Below, piece by piece: positions 17,700 through 27,351 of a DNA stretch of 64,000 nucleotides. Under the pieces are notes generated by a model. The model made no database searches and had not been told where the DNA came from. It saw nothing but the letters and a program-made list of their open reading frames with translations. A program made the position numbers and the translations under genes. Numbering within the stretch: the first letter of the stretch is position 1; every line of letters starts with the position of its first letter. This DNA comes from Acidobacteriota bacterium (GTDB lineage Bacteria; Acidobacteriota; UBA6911; JACQSX01), in NCBI GenBank assembly GCA_016211105.1, contig JACQSX010000047.1, positions 1-64,000 on the forward strand, given 5' to 3'.

Positions 17700-18581
17700 A
17701 TGAGTCTTGCCAGCATGACCGGCTTTGGTCAGAGCGAAATCTCGGGACCGGATTTTCGCATTAGCTTTGAAATCAAGACATTCAACAGTCGTTTTCTTGA
17801 CATTAATCTCCGTTTGCCTAAGGAGTTGCTGCAAGTGGAAATGTCGGTGCGCAATGTGATCAAGGCAAAGATAGCTCGCGGAAGAGTTGAGGTATTCTTG
17901 AATTTGGAAACGACGAAGGGTGGGCTGTATCACATTAATCGGGATGTGGTGGCCTCGTATCGCATGCTGGTTGATTGTTTGCGAGCGGATTTCCAGATTG
18001 ATGGAGAGTTGACTGTAGCGACAGTGCTTCAGTTGCCTGGGGTTCTTGAAGTGCGCAGCCCCTCTTTTTCTCAGAATATGCAAACGTTCCAAGAACAGAT
18101 ATGCGCCGGCTTGACCGCCACGCTTCAGGGTGTCACCCAGATGCGATTGGAGGAGGGCCGACAGCTTGCATTGGAGCTGCTAGATCGAATTGGACGGTGT
18201 GAAGCGCTTGTCGGGCAGGTGGAGTCTTTTGTGGAGCCGGCAAAACAGGCTTACCGGCAGCGCCTCAGCCAGCGGTTACACGAGTATAAGGAGCTGGCTT
18301 CGTTGGATGAGTCTCGAATCACTCAGGAAGTGGCAATCTTCGCGGAGCGTGGAGACATCACTGAGGAAATTGTCCGGTTGCGCAGTCACTTTGAGCAGTT
18401 TCGGGTACTCGTGAACCAGGGAGGGGAAGTGGGGAAAAAGCTGGATTTCTTACTTCAAGAAATGAATCGCGAAATCAATACCGTCCTCTCAAAGAGTTTG
18501 CATCGCAAAATTTCGGAATTAGGAGTTCTGGTAAAGGCAGAAGTTGAAAAGCTGAGGGAACAGGTGCAAAACGTTGAGTGA
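17700..18581 (+). CDS. yicC: YicC-family endoribonuclease
   Basis: The protein begins SMTGFGQSEISGP, the conserved YicC opening, followed by FEIKTFNSRFLDINLRLP, and ends with the C-terminal DUF1732 helices (GKKLDFLLQEMNREINTVLSK). YicC proteins are endoribonucleases linked to small-RNA turnover and stationary-phase survival. The ATG at 17700 fits the family; an upstream TTG at 17685 would overlap msbA. It overlaps gmk by 8 nt, and the yicC-gmk-rpoZ-coaBC order is widely conserved. Confidence 0.9.
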   Translation: MSLASMTGFGQSEISGPDFRISFEIKTFNSRFLDINLRLPKELLQVEMSVRNVIKAKIARGRVEVFLNLETTKGGLYHINRDVVASYRMLVDCLRADFQIDGELTVATVLQLPGVLEVRSPSFSQNMQTFQEQICAGLTATLQGVTQMRLEEGRQLALELLDRIGRCEALVGQVESFVEPAKQAYRQRLSQRLHEYKELASLDESRITQEVAIFAERGDITEEIVRLRSHFEQFRVLVNQGGEVGKKLDFLLQEMNREINTVLSKSLHRKISELGVLVKAEVEKLREQVQNVE

Positions 18582-19200
18582 ATCAAGTTGGGGTGATCTT
18601 TTTGTCATTTCTGCTCCGTCCGGTTCCGGGAAGACGTCTTTAGCTAAGCGAATCCTTGCCGAACTGGACGCCATTTCTTTTTCGATCTCGTTCACCACGC
18701 GTCCTCCGCGAGGCGAAGAAAAGCCGGGACGCGAATATCATTTCGTAGATGAGAAGCAGTTTCGCCAAATGATTGCTGAAAGCAGGTTCCTGGAGTGGGA
18801 AAACGTCTACGGCAACTACCTTTACGGCACGGCCGAAGCCCCTGTGAATGAAGCACTCGCCAGAAACGAGGATGTGCTTTTGGATGTCGATGTCAAAGGA
18901 GCGAGGAAGGTGAAAACCTGCCGGCCCGAGGCGATCTTAGTCTTTGTCATGCCTCCTAGCTATCATGAACTGGAAAGGCGTTTGCGACAGCGAGGACTTG
19001 ACAGTGAAACGCAGATCCTGAGTCGCCTAAGGATTGCTGGGGAGGAAATTAAAGACTATAAGATGTATGATTATTTGATCGTCAATCGCGACATTGACGA
19101 ATCCGTGTCGCGTTTGAAAGCGATCATATTGGCCGTCCGTAGCCGAAGTTCTAGAATGGAACGGATCGGCCAAGCGATTGTGAGAACTTTTGGAGAATGA
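18574..19200 (+). CDS. gmk: Guanylate kinase
   Basis: A 208-residue kinase converting GMP to GDP with ATP. The P-loop ISAPSGSGKTSLAKRI is near residue 12, followed by the GMP-binding segment SFTTRPPRGEEKPGREYHFV and the lid region. The length matches the family. The TTG start overlaps the end of yicC. The TGA stop overlaps the rpoZ start in an ATGA junction, which also shows that TGA is used as a normal stop in this genome. Confidence 0.95.
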   Translation: MSESSWGDLFVISAPSGSGKTSLAKRILAELDAISFSISFTTRPPRGEEKPGREYHFVDEKQFRQMIAESRFLEWENVYGNYLYGTAEAPVNEALARNEDVLLDVDVKGARKVKTCRPEAILVFVMPPSYHELERRLRQRGLDSETQILSRLRIAGEEIKDYKMYDYLIVNRDIDESVSRLKAIILAVRSRSSRMERIGQAIVRTFGE

Positions 19201-19394
19201 GCGTGACGACAAAAATTCCCGACAACATCGATAGTAAGTTTCGATACATCCTGATTTCGGCTGGGCGGGCCAAGCAGCTTCAAAACGGGGCACGGTCTCG
19301 TATTGAAACAAAATCCCGTAAGCCTGCTTATGTTGCAATGCAGGAAGTATCGAGGAAGCTGATTCATTTTGAAGTATTGAACGAGGCAGAATAA
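19197..19394 (+). CDS. rpoZ: RNA polymerase omega subunit
   Basis: A 65-residue protein with the conserved omega core: SKFRYILISAGRAKQLQNGA and KPAYVAMQEVSRKLI. Omega assists folding of beta-prime and contributes to ppGpp sensing in many bacteria. It sits between gmk and coaBC, its usual place, overlapping the gmk stop by 4 nt. Confidence 0.93.
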   Translation: MSVTTKIPDNIDSKFRYILISAGRAKQLQNGARSRIETKSRKPAYVAMQEVSRKLIHFEVLNEAE

Positions 19395-19399
19395 CCCTC

Positions 19400-20605
19400 G
19401 TGGCCAACATTGTATTGGGCGTAACCGGTTGCATCGCTGCGTATAAGGCGCCTCTCATCCTTCGCGAGCTTCAGAAAAAGGGGCATGAAATTCAGGTGGT
19501 TATGACGCGTCATGCCGCTGAATTCGTGGGTCCAATCACGTTTGAAGCTTTATCAGGAAAGCGTATATGGATGGATATGTTTGGCCATCCCACCAGCGGT
19601 GGAGTCGAACATATCAACCTCGCGCGCCAAGCCGAGCTCTTCTTGGTGGCGCCCGCCACGGCGAATGTAGTCGCGAAGTTTGCCAACGGCTTGGCAGACG
19701 ATTTCTTAACAGCGGTGCAACTGTCCGTCACGTGTCCCGTGGTGGTGGCCCCGGCAATGAATGTGGAAATGTGGCGCCATCCGGCTACGCAACAGAATCT
19801 GGAGAGACTCAAGCAGCGTGGTGTGCACGTTGTGTATCCCGAGGCCGGATATCTGGCCTGCGGGGATGTGGGAGAGGGAAGATTGGCCGAGGTCGAAGCC
19901 ATCGTGGAGGCGGTGCAGGTGATTGTGCAGCAAAGTACCTCGCTGGCAGGAAAGCAGTTTGTCGTGACTGCCGGGCCGACCTGTGAAGACATTGACCCGA
20001 TTCGATTTGTAACCAATCGTTCCTCTGGCAAGATGGGTTACGCGATCGCCTGTCAAGCTGCGTTACGAGGCGCAACCGTCGTGTTGATCTCGGGACCAAC
20101 GAGACTGGAGCCGCCGCCGGGCGTCCGACTGGAGGAAGTGCGAACCGCCAAGGAAATGCACCAGCAGGTTAATGCTTTTTTTGTCGATGCCGACGTGCTG
20201 ATTATGGCAGCGGCGGTAGGAGACTACTCGGTTGATGCCCATTCACAAAAGATCAAGAGACAGAAATCGCTGACGCTGGACCTAAAAAGCACAGAGGATA
20301 TTCTGGCCGCTCTCCCGCGCAGAAAGGGGCAAATTGTAGTCGGATTTGCCGCAGAATCGGAAGCACTTGAGGAGAATGCCAGAATCAAGTTGCAACAGAA
20401 GAAGTTAGACTTGATTGTAGCCAATGATCTCGCCTCGTTTGGGTCCAATTTTGATTGCGCTTTACTGTTGCGTGCAGATGGAAGCAAGAGTCAGTTGGAG
20501 AAAATGCCTAAGGTCGAATTGGCAGGTCGCATCTTGGACGAGGTTGAGAAACTGATGAGGACTCCTGCCCAGCAGTTCAAAGTCGAAGAGCGAACAGAAG
20601 GATAG
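19400..20605 (+). CDS. coaBC: Bifunctional CoaBC (phosphopantothenoylcysteine synthetase/decarboxylase)
   Basis: A 401-residue fusion for two steps of coenzyme A synthesis. The CoaC flavin domain has GVTGCIAAYKAP, APAMNVEMW and the active-site cysteine in YLACGDVGEGRL. The CoaB domain from about residue 185 has VTAGPTCEDIDPIRFVTN and SSGKMGYAIA for CTP and substrate binding. The GTG start lies 5 nt after rpoZ. The length matches the family. Confidence 0.95.
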   Translation: MANIVLGVTGCIAAYKAPLILRELQKKGHEIQVVMTRHAAEFVGPITFEALSGKRIWMDMFGHPTSGGVEHINLARQAELFLVAPATANVVAKFANGLADDFLTAVQLSVTCPVVVAPAMNVEMWRHPATQQNLERLKQRGVHVVYPEAGYLACGDVGEGRLAEVEAIVEAVQVIVQQSTSLAGKQFVVTAGPTCEDIDPIRFVTNRSSGKMGYAIACQAALRGATVVLISGPTRLEPPPGVRLEEVRTAKEMHQQVNAFFVDADVLIMAAAVGDYSVDAHSQKIKRQKSLTLDLKSTEDILAALPRRKGQIVVGFAAESEALEENARIKLQQKKLDLIVANDLASFGSNFDCALLLRADGSKSQLEKMPKVELAGRILDEVEKLMRTPAQQFKVEERTEG

Positions 20606-20857
20606 GCAGCGCACATGGAAAGCAGCGCGGCACAAAGACGCGACCGTGGAAATGTGGTGCGGCAGAGTGGCAAGAAGAAAAGTCGGGAGATGGTCACAAA
20701 AGAAAAGGCCGACGGGAAAGATTCTTTCACAGTGGCGGTGTCAGCGTGCCCTCGAGATGCCATATTGGCTGTCTCTGTGTCCCGTGTCACTGACCGTTGC
20801 TTGTGAAGTTGTTGTGTGCCACCTTGAAGTATCCGCGTCGAGTTCCATGATAGGCGT

Positions 20858-21763
20858 GTGATAACGAATCGGACCCCTCATAGCGGTTACGTTTGTATCG
20901 CGGGCCGTCCCAACTCGGGAAAATCCACACTCATGAACCTGTTGGTGGGACAAAAAGTCTCCATTGTCTCCCCTCGCCCGCAGACAACCCGTAATCGCAT
21001 CCTGGGGATTCTCACGGAAGAGCGTGGACAAGTGGTTTTTATCGACACGCCGGGAATTCATCGGCCCTATTACCAGATGAATCGTCGCATGGCCCACCTG
21101 TTGGAAGAGTCGTTACGGCAGGCTGATTTACTACTGCACTTAGTTGATGCCAGCATCCCTTTCGGGTCGGGAGAGAGCAAAGCAGTAGAAATGATCCAGG
21201 CCATGGGTCGAACAGCGTTCCTGATCCTTAACAAGATCGATCTGGTGGATAAGCAGCGTTTGCTTCCCCAAATTGATTTTTATCGCAGCCATGGCAACTA
21301 TGCAGAATTTGTGCCAATCTCGGCGCTCACCGGAGAAAACGTGTCTGAATTGTTAACGGAGATCTTCCGTTACCTTCCAGAAGGTAGGCCGATGTTTTCC
21401 GCCGATCAGGTGACGGACCGTCCAGAGAGGTTTATCGTGTCTGAGTTAATACGGGAAAAGGTGTTAGAACGAACCCGCGAGGAGATTCCGTACGCGACCG
21501 CGGTAGTGATAGATCGATTTGATGAATCCAAGAGGGAGCATAACTGGGTGCGCATCGCCGCCACGATTGTGGTGGAGAAACCATCGCAGAAGAAAATCGT
21601 CATTGGCAAGGGAGGCGAGGGGATCAAAGAGATTGGGACGCGCGCGCGCCTTGATATTGAACGGCTCCTTGGTTGCCGAGTCTATCTGGAACTCTTTGTA
21701 AAGGTGGTGGAAAAGTGGCGCAATCAAGATCGTTTCTTGGACCACATTGGGATTGAAGGCTGA
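20858..21763 (+). CDS. era: GTPase Era
   Basis: A 301-residue GTPase that binds 16S rRNA near the 3' end and helps mature the 30S subunit. G motifs: GRPNSGKST (G1), DTPGIH (G3), NKIDLV (G4), followed by a C-terminal KH domain with KIVIGKGGEGIKEIG. The GTG start at 20858 follows a 252-nt gap after coaBC in which I see no gene. The ribosome binding site is weak. Confidence 0.95.
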   Translation: MITNRTPHSGYVCIAGRPNSGKSTLMNLLVGQKVSIVSPRPQTTRNRILGILTEERGQVVFIDTPGIHRPYYQMNRRMAHLLEESLRQADLLLHLVDASIPFGSGESKAVEMIQAMGRTAFLILNKIDLVDKQRLLPQIDFYRSHGNYAEFVPISALTGENVSELLTEIFRYLPEGRPMFSADQVTDRPERFIVSELIREKVLERTREEIPYATAVVIDRFDESKREHNWVRIAATIVVEKPSQKKIVIGKGGEGIKEIGTRARLDIERLLGCRVYLELFVKVVEKWRNQDRFLDHIGIEG

Positions 21764-21847
21764 AAAGAGGAGGTTGCCGTCCTGGGCCAAGAGGGCCGGC
21801 AGCCAGACAATGTCCGGTGGCCTAGGCTGCTGTGACCGCCCGGCGGG

Positions 21848-22642
21848 ATGGACGCAATGAAGGATGAAATGCTGGCGTATCTGGAATTTTTCAAGGCGAT
21901 GGGCATCGAATATGTTCGTGTGGACCTTCCCAGTTCCAGCACGGGGGAAAGCGTTTCGTTAGAGAACAACCAAAGCGAACGGGCCGCAGTAGAGGAGCAG
22001 AAGAAAGCGGAGCCAGTCCCAATAGCGTTGCATCTTCCCATTGCCATGCCCCAAACCGATGAATCGCGCCGGTCGACGACGAGAGCTGTGGATCGTGTCC
22101 TAGAATTGAAAAGAGTGCGTGAAGACCTGGGAGATTGTGTCAGATGTAAATTGCATCGACATCGGACGCATATCGTTTTCGGCGTTGGGAATGCGTATGC
22201 TGAGCTGATGTTTGTGGGCGAGGCTCCGGGGGCTGACGAAGACGCGCAAGGGATCCCCTTTGTGGGTCGCGCCGGACAACTGTTGACCAGGATTATTGAG
22301 TCCATCGGATTGCGCAGAGAGGATGTCTACATTGCCAACATCATCAAATGTCGGCCACCGCAGAATCGAAACCCGGAACTGGATGAGATCGAAAATTGCA
22401 GTCCGTTTCTGCTCCGACAAATCGGGATTCTGCAACCCCGCGTTGTCTGCGCGCTTGGAAAGTTTGCCGCCCAGACCCTACTGGATACGCAAGCTCCGAT
22501 CGGCCAATTACGCGGCAGAGTCTTTGACAAGTTTGGAGCCAAGATTGTCCCCACATTTCATCCTTCTTACTTGTTGCGCAATCCCGCAGGAAAGCGAGAA
22601 GTGTGGGAGGATATGAAGACGATCCGGAAGTTGTTGGATTAA
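21848..22642 (+). CDS. Type 4 (Fe-S) uracil-DNA glycosylase
   Basis: A 264-residue protein whose C-terminal 190 residues form a family-4 uracil-DNA glycosylase: cysteine ligands in CVRCKLHRHR, the active-site motif GEAPGADEDAQGIPFVGRAG, ANIIKCRPPQNRNP, and HPSYLLRNP near the end. The enzyme removes uracil from DNA using a fold stabilised by a 4Fe-4S cluster. The first 75 residues form a low-complexity charged linker with no known domain. It directly precedes priA (3-nt gap). Confidence 0.9.
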   Translation: MDAMKDEMLAYLEFFKAMGIEYVRVDLPSSSTGESVSLENNQSERAAVEEQKKAEPVPIALHLPIAMPQTDESRRSTTRAVDRVLELKRVREDLGDCVRCKLHRHRTHIVFGVGNAYAELMFVGEAPGADEDAQGIPFVGRAGQLLTRIIESIGLRREDVYIANIIKCRPPQNRNPELDEIENCSPFLLRQIGILQPRVVCALGKFAAQTLLDTQAPIGQLRGRVFDKFGAKIVPTFHPSYLLRNPAGKREVWEDMKTIRKLLD

Positions 22643-22645
22643 GCG

Positions 22646-25060
22646 ATGCGACTGGTCGAAGTGGCCGTTGCTGTTCCCGTACACAAAACGTTCACCTATA
22701 CGTGTTCGTCGGATTGGGATTTGAGTAACGGCATGCGTGTCCTGGTTCCGTTTGGGCGAAAGTTGTTCACTGGATACGTAGTAGGCTTTCCCATAGATGT
22801 CAAAATCGATCCCTCTTTGCTTCGACCGATCAGAAAAGCACTTGATTTTGAACCTGTCCTGAATTCGGAATTGCTGCAACTTGGTTTCTGGCTCTCCCGA
22901 TATTATCTTGCGGCCCCGGGCGAAGTTTTCCGCTCTATGCTTCCAACCGGTTTGAATTTTCGCGGCGATTACGAAATCGTTTTGGTACAGACTCCGGATC
23001 AAAAGTCTCTGGTCTGGGACCAGGACCGCATTGTTGCCATACTGGAACATGGACCGATTCGTTTTGAGACTTTAGCGAGAAGACTGGGCCGCAAGAATCT
23101 CTGGCGGCAGGTAAAGGGGCTCGCAGCAGAGGGCCTGATTGTTGTCCGTGAATGCCTGGAGGAAAAATCCCTTGAGAAGACTGCACTTTATGTGAACCTG
23201 GGGTCTCAGTCGAACGCGACAAGGCTGACCTTACTTCAAACGGTCGCTCTTGAGAAACTGCGAGCGATGTCTCTACCGGTCCGGCTTTCGGAATTGCCTC
23301 GCAGCGGGATTTCCGCCGCAACCATTCGGTCATTGCAGAAGAAAAACTTGGTGCGGGTGGAACAGCGGGTGGTACGGCGCAAACCATTTCAGTTAGAAGT
23401 ACCTCAGTGCAGAGAATTTTGGACCCTGAACTCGAAGCAGAAGGAAGCGGTGAGGCAGATGGGAGAAGCTGTAGCCCAGAGGCGCTTCCAAAGTTTTCTG
23501 CTCCACGGCGTTACGGGGAGCGGTAAAACTGAAGTTTACCTTCATGTGATTGCGCAAGCTTTGGAGCTCGGCAGGAGCGCCCTGATGTTGGTTCCTGAGA
23601 TCGCCCTGACTCCCGGACTGGCCAAGAACTTCCAAACCTGGTTCGGAGAACATGTTGCCATCCTTCATAGCGCCTTGTCAGTCGGAGAGCGGCATGATGA
23701 ATGGCAGCGTATCCGGAAGAATCAGGCGCGCGTCGTGATTGGTACACGCTCGGCAGTGTTTTGTCCTCTGCAAAATCTGGGAATAATCATCGTGGATGAA
23801 GAACACGACTCGTCGTATAAGCAAGAAGAAAATCCCATGTACAACGGCCGAGATAGCGCCTTGATCCGGGGCCGATTCAACAACGCCGTAGTCGTGCTGG
23901 GGTCGGCAACTCCATCTTTGGAGAGCTATTTTCAGGCGCGCGAGGCGGGTAAGCATTGCTACATTGCGATTAGTGAACGCGTGCGTAGCCGCGCTCTACC
24001 CACAGTGCACATCGTAGACATGCGTACTGAATTTCAACATTACGGGAAAGCAGCAATCCTTTCTGACTTGCTAAAGCAGGGAATAGCAGAACGCCTGAAG
24101 AGGAAGGAGCAGATCATGGTTTTGCTCAACCGCCGTGGCTATGCTCCTGTGCTGCTCTGCCGTTCCTGCGGGCATGTGTTAACGTGCGAACACTGCAGCG
24201 TGACCCTGACGTATCACCGTGAAGGCCGCCGCCTCCGCTGCCATTATTGCGGATATGCTTGCTCCATACCGGGAAGATGTCCGGGATGTGATGGGGAATA
24301 CCTGTTCTTGGTGGGAGAGGGAACGGAACGAGTTCAGGAGGCGATCCAAGGGTTGTTTCCGGGGGCAGTGGTCGACCGCCTAGACCGGGACGCTACGCGG
24401 GTAAAAGGAGGGCCGCAGACGATTTTGCGTCGGTTCGATTCCGGGGAGACGCAGATACTTGTGGGGACGCAGATGATCGCCAAAGGCCACGATTTCCCCA
24501 ACGTTACATTGGTCGGGGTACTGAATGCAGATTCTGGCTTACGGATTCCCGACTTTCGCTCAGCCGAGCGTACTTTTCAATTGATCACGCAGGTTGCTGG
24601 CCGTTCCGGTCGCGGGCAGGTAGAAGGGGAGGTTATTGTACAGACGTATTATCCCAATCACTATGCGCTTCGCTACGCGTGTATGCAGGATTACCATAGG
24701 TTCTACCAACACGAAATCCGATATCGAAAATTATTTTCCTATCCACCCTTTTCTTCCTTGGCTAACGTTGTGACACAAGATTCAGAGCTGAAGAAATGCC
24801 AACAAAAAGCGACCCTCTTCGCCCACGAAGTAAAACAAGTGCTTAAAGACCGGCAGATCGAGGGGAGTCTGCGTCTCCTTGGACCTTCCGAGGCGTTACT
24901 GGCCAGGCTCAAGGGCGATTATCGGTATCAGACTTTATTGAAGGCGCGGAGCCGCCAAGTGTTGCACTTCGTGCTTGAAGAAACTCTCCACCGTTTGGAG
25001 GAAAAGAGAATCAATACAAATGGATGGACCATCGATGTGGATCCCCTCCAGATCCTTTAA
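22646..25060 (+). CDS. priA: Primosomal protein N' (PriA helicase)
   Basis: An 804-residue replication-restart helicase that reloads the replisome at stalled forks. Seen: N-terminal DNA-binding domain (VAVPVHKTFTYTC), Walker A HGVTGSGKTEVYLHVI, DEAH-type box VDEEHDSSYKQEE, zinc-binding cysteines (CRSCGHVLTCEHC, CHYCGY, CPGCDG), and helicase motifs MIAKGHDFPNVTLVGV and QVAGRSGRG. Length and order match the family. It appears to end the housekeeping run. Confidence 0.95.
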   Translation: MRLVEVAVAVPVHKTFTYTCSSDWDLSNGMRVLVPFGRKLFTGYVVGFPIDVKIDPSLLRPIRKALDFEPVLNSELLQLGFWLSRYYLAAPGEVFRSMLPTGLNFRGDYEIVLVQTPDQKSLVWDQDRIVAILEHGPIRFETLARRLGRKNLWRQVKGLAAEGLIVVRECLEEKSLEKTALYVNLGSQSNATRLTLLQTVALEKLRAMSLPVRLSELPRSGISAATIRSLQKKNLVRVEQRVVRRKPFQLEVPQCREFWTLNSKQKEAVRQMGEAVAQRRFQSFLLHGVTGSGKTEVYLHVIAQALELGRSALMLVPEIALTPGLAKNFQTWFGEHVAILHSALSVGERHDEWQRIRKNQARVVIGTRSAVFCPLQNLGIIIVDEEHDSSYKQEENPMYNGRDSALIRGRFNNAVVVLGSATPSLESYFQAREAGKHCYIAISERVRSRALPTVHIVDMRTEFQHYGKAAILSDLLKQGIAERLKRKEQIMVLLNRRGYAPVLLCRSCGHVLTCEHCSVTLTYHREGRRLRCHYCGYACSIPGRCPGCDGEYLFLVGEGTERVQEAIQGLFPGAVVDRLDRDATRVKGGPQTILRRFDSGETQILVGTQMIAKGHDFPNVTLVGVLNADSGLRIPDFRSAERTFQLITQVAGRSGRGQVEGEVIVQTYYPNHYALRYACMQDYHRFYQHEIRYRKLFSYPPFSSLANVVTQDSELKKCQQKATLFAHEVKQVLKDRQIEGSLRLLGPSEALLARLKGDYRYQTLLKARSRQVLHFVLEETLHRLEEKRINTNGWTIDVDPLQIL

Positions 25061-25286
25061 GTTGTGAAAGATGCTGGAGGGAAGAAAGAGGAGCTTGTAG
25101 CGCCCCATAGGTCGTTTGCAAAATCCATAGCAATATGGAAAATGAAGACGGGAATGGTCCCCTTGATAACTTGCTCGTTGTGACGGGAAATACTCGATTG
25201 CTTCAAAGAAACTCCGCGATTTACACCACCGGACTAGCTGAACTTAGTCTCATGAGGCGACCAAGACGGCGTTCTCAGGAAGCGAC

Positions 25287-26216
25287 ATGATTGAGTTTGC
25301 TGAACACCATCGTTCTCAAAATGTAACGTGCGCTGCATCCGCATGCGTTCAGACAGGACAACGGGGTCTGATTATCGCCTTGATTTTGACCATCATTTTC
25401 ATGGTGGCTGAAGCCATCGGTGGCTATCTGGCTAACAGTTTGGCGCTCATCGCGGACGCCGGACATATGCTTAGTGATGTGGCCGCTCTCGGTTTGAGCC
25501 TTTTTGCCATCCGGTTTTCTCAGCGCCCCGCGACTCCAGACAGGACGTATGGTTATTTTCGAGGGGAGATTCTGGCGGCGCTGCTCAATGGCAGCGCTCT
25601 GATCGTGATCTCTCTGTGGATCATCTATGAAGCGTATCATCGCTTTCTTGCCCCCCCGCAGGTAAGGAGTGATCTGATGCTGGTGATCGCATTTCTCGGT
25701 CTGCTTGCAAACGTCATGAGTGCATGGCTGCTGCATCGTTCCGAGAGCGAGAGTCTCAATGTGCGTGCGGCTCTTTTGCATCTTGTGGGAGATATATTCG
25801 GGTCCATAGGAGCGATTCTTGCCGGAGTTTTGATGTGGGGATTTCAGTGGTATCTCGCTGATCCAATTATAAGTGTGCTCGTCAGCGGGTTGATTTTGTA
25901 CAGTTCTTGGCGACTGGTGAAAGAGGCAGTAGGAGTGTTATTAGAAGGAACTCCAAGTCATATCAATATTAATACGATGCGCCAGGAGTTGGCCATGGTT
26001 CGGGGCGTTGAGTCGATTCATGATTTGCACGTCTGGACTCTAACATCCGGAGTCCATATGATGAGTTGCCATGCTGTCATCACGAAAGAAGAAAACCACG
26101 CGCGGATACTGCAAGAGCTGAGCCGTATCACGCAAGACAGGTTCCGTATTGGCCACACAACGATTCAGGTGGAAGAAGGAGATTTAGTGCGTTGCAATAC
26201 CGGTGCTTGTCGCTGA
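25287..26216 (+). CDS. Cation diffusion facilitator (zinc/cadmium exporter)
   Basis: A 309-residue CDF exporter of the CzcD/ZitB type: six predicted membrane helices and the metal-site motifs IADAGHMLSDVAALGLSLF and HLVGDIFGSIGAI, followed by a cytoplasmic domain with SIHDLHVWTLTSGVHMMSCH. Such proteins export Zn, Cd or Co in exchange for protons. AGGA lies 7 nt before the ATG. The 226-nt gap before it holds nothing recognisable. The C-terminus ends in a cysteine-containing tail (RCNTGACR). Confidence 0.9.
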   Translation: MIEFAEHHRSQNVTCAASACVQTGQRGLIIALILTIIFMVAEAIGGYLANSLALIADAGHMLSDVAALGLSLFAIRFSQRPATPDRTYGYFRGEILAALLNGSALIVISLWIIYEAYHRFLAPPQVRSDLMLVIAFLGLLANVMSAWLLHRSESESLNVRAALLHLVGDIFGSIGAILAGVLMWGFQWYLADPIISVLVSGLILYSSWRLVKEAVGVLLEGTPSHININTMRQELAMVRGVESIHDLHVWTLTSGVHMMSCHAVITKEENHARILQELSRITQDRFRIGHTTIQVEEGDLVRCNTGACR

Positions 26217-26333
26217 AATCGCATATTGATTTTTCCCGATTTCCAGGTTTAAATAACAATTTTCTATGTCCATCGTCGGTTCTGGCCCAATTTTCTTCGT
26301 ATAAAATTACGCGCACGCTTCCATGAGAGATAA

Positions 26334-27224
26334 ATGAAAGACTGGAATGATGACCGTCCTGCCGTTGCTAAAAAGGCGGTGACGCCGGGTCGCGACGAAG
26401 ATGGAGACGTGAGCCCCGCAACGCTTCTCCGGACGACTCTGGCGGAAAATTACTCCTGGCTAAACCATTTCTGCTCGGAACACCCTGGCTTCCAGTTTCC
26501 GACTTTTAATACCATCCCCTGGACCGAATTCAAGATTGCTTTGGCCGAATGCAAGTTGGCGTTGATCACAGGCGCGGGGGTGTTTGTCAAGGGGCAAAAA
26601 CCGTTCAGCGTCGCGGCAGGAGTCGTGCCAGAACATCTCTTGGAGCAAAAATTCAAAGGATTGGGTGACTGGTCGTATCGTGTCATACCACGAGATGTGG
26701 CGGTCCAGGATTTACGGGTCGCCCATAGCTACTTGGATAGTCTGCGTGTGGAAAGAGATATCAATTGCGTCTTTCCCATTGAGCGAGTGCGGGAACTGGT
26801 GGAGGAAAATTACATCGCGGAATCCGCTTCCTGTCATTTTAGTCTCATGGGGCACATTCCAGAATATAAGCGTCTGTATGAGAGAGCGATTCCGGAAATC
26901 ATCCTGCGTCTGAAGCAGGATCGGGTTACCGCGGTTCTAATCACGCCAGGAGATTGCTTGAGTCACCAAGCAGAAGCCATCCTCCAGCGAGAAATTGAAA
27001 TGCATGGAATTCCGACTGTATCTATTTCGTTGTGCAAGGACATAACGGAGAAGATTGGAGTGCCGCGGGCAGTATCAGTCCGCTTTCCATTTGGTCACAC
27101 GTTCGGTCCTACGGCGGACGACATCATGCAGATGCGGATCGTAAAGGATGCGCTTCAGATCTTAGAAACCATTGCGAAGGCGGGCAAGGTCGTGCCGCTG
27201 CCGTATGAATGGGTAGATGAGTGA
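26334..27224 (+). CDS. GrdB/selenoprotein B-family protein lacking the selenocysteine
   Basis: The 296-residue protein matches the glycine/sarcosine/betaine reductase selenoprotein B family in layout: SYRVIPRDV, the DINCVFPIERVRELVEE segment, and RAVSVRFPFGHTFGP near the end. Sec or Cys members of the family carry a redox motif followed by HQ and a second helix; here the corresponding stretch reads LITPGDCLSHQAEAI, with Asp at the expected Sec position and one cysteine shifted by one place (alignment from memory). It may be a non-redox or altered homologue. No grd partner genes are nearby. A possible promoter (TATAAA near 26299) precedes it. Confidence 0.7.
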   Translation: MKDWNDDRPAVAKKAVTPGRDEDGDVSPATLLRTTLAENYSWLNHFCSEHPGFQFPTFNTIPWTEFKIALAECKLALITGAGVFVKGQKPFSVAAGVVPEHLLEQKFKGLGDWSYRVIPRDVAVQDLRVAHSYLDSLRVERDINCVFPIERVRELVEENYIAESASCHFSLMGHIPEYKRLYERAIPEIILRLKQDRVTAVLITPGDCLSHQAEAILQREIEMHGIPTVSISLCKDITEKIGVPRAVSVRFPFGHTFGPTADDIMQMRIVKDALQILETIAKAGKVVPLPYEWVDE

Positions 27225-27351
27225 GACCGGAATGGAGAGGAGAACAGACGTGGATACGGGCAGAACGATTTTTGTGATTGCAAGCATTAGCAAGACTGAC
27301 GGCAGCTGGAACCGCGCCCATGGATTGTTCTGCGGTTAGACAGACAGTTTC

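Noticed and set aside
27250-27339. 29-codon reading frame starting with GTG after the GrdB-like gene
   Set aside because: It has a purine-rich upstream tract, but the product is not recognisable and nothing else supports translation.
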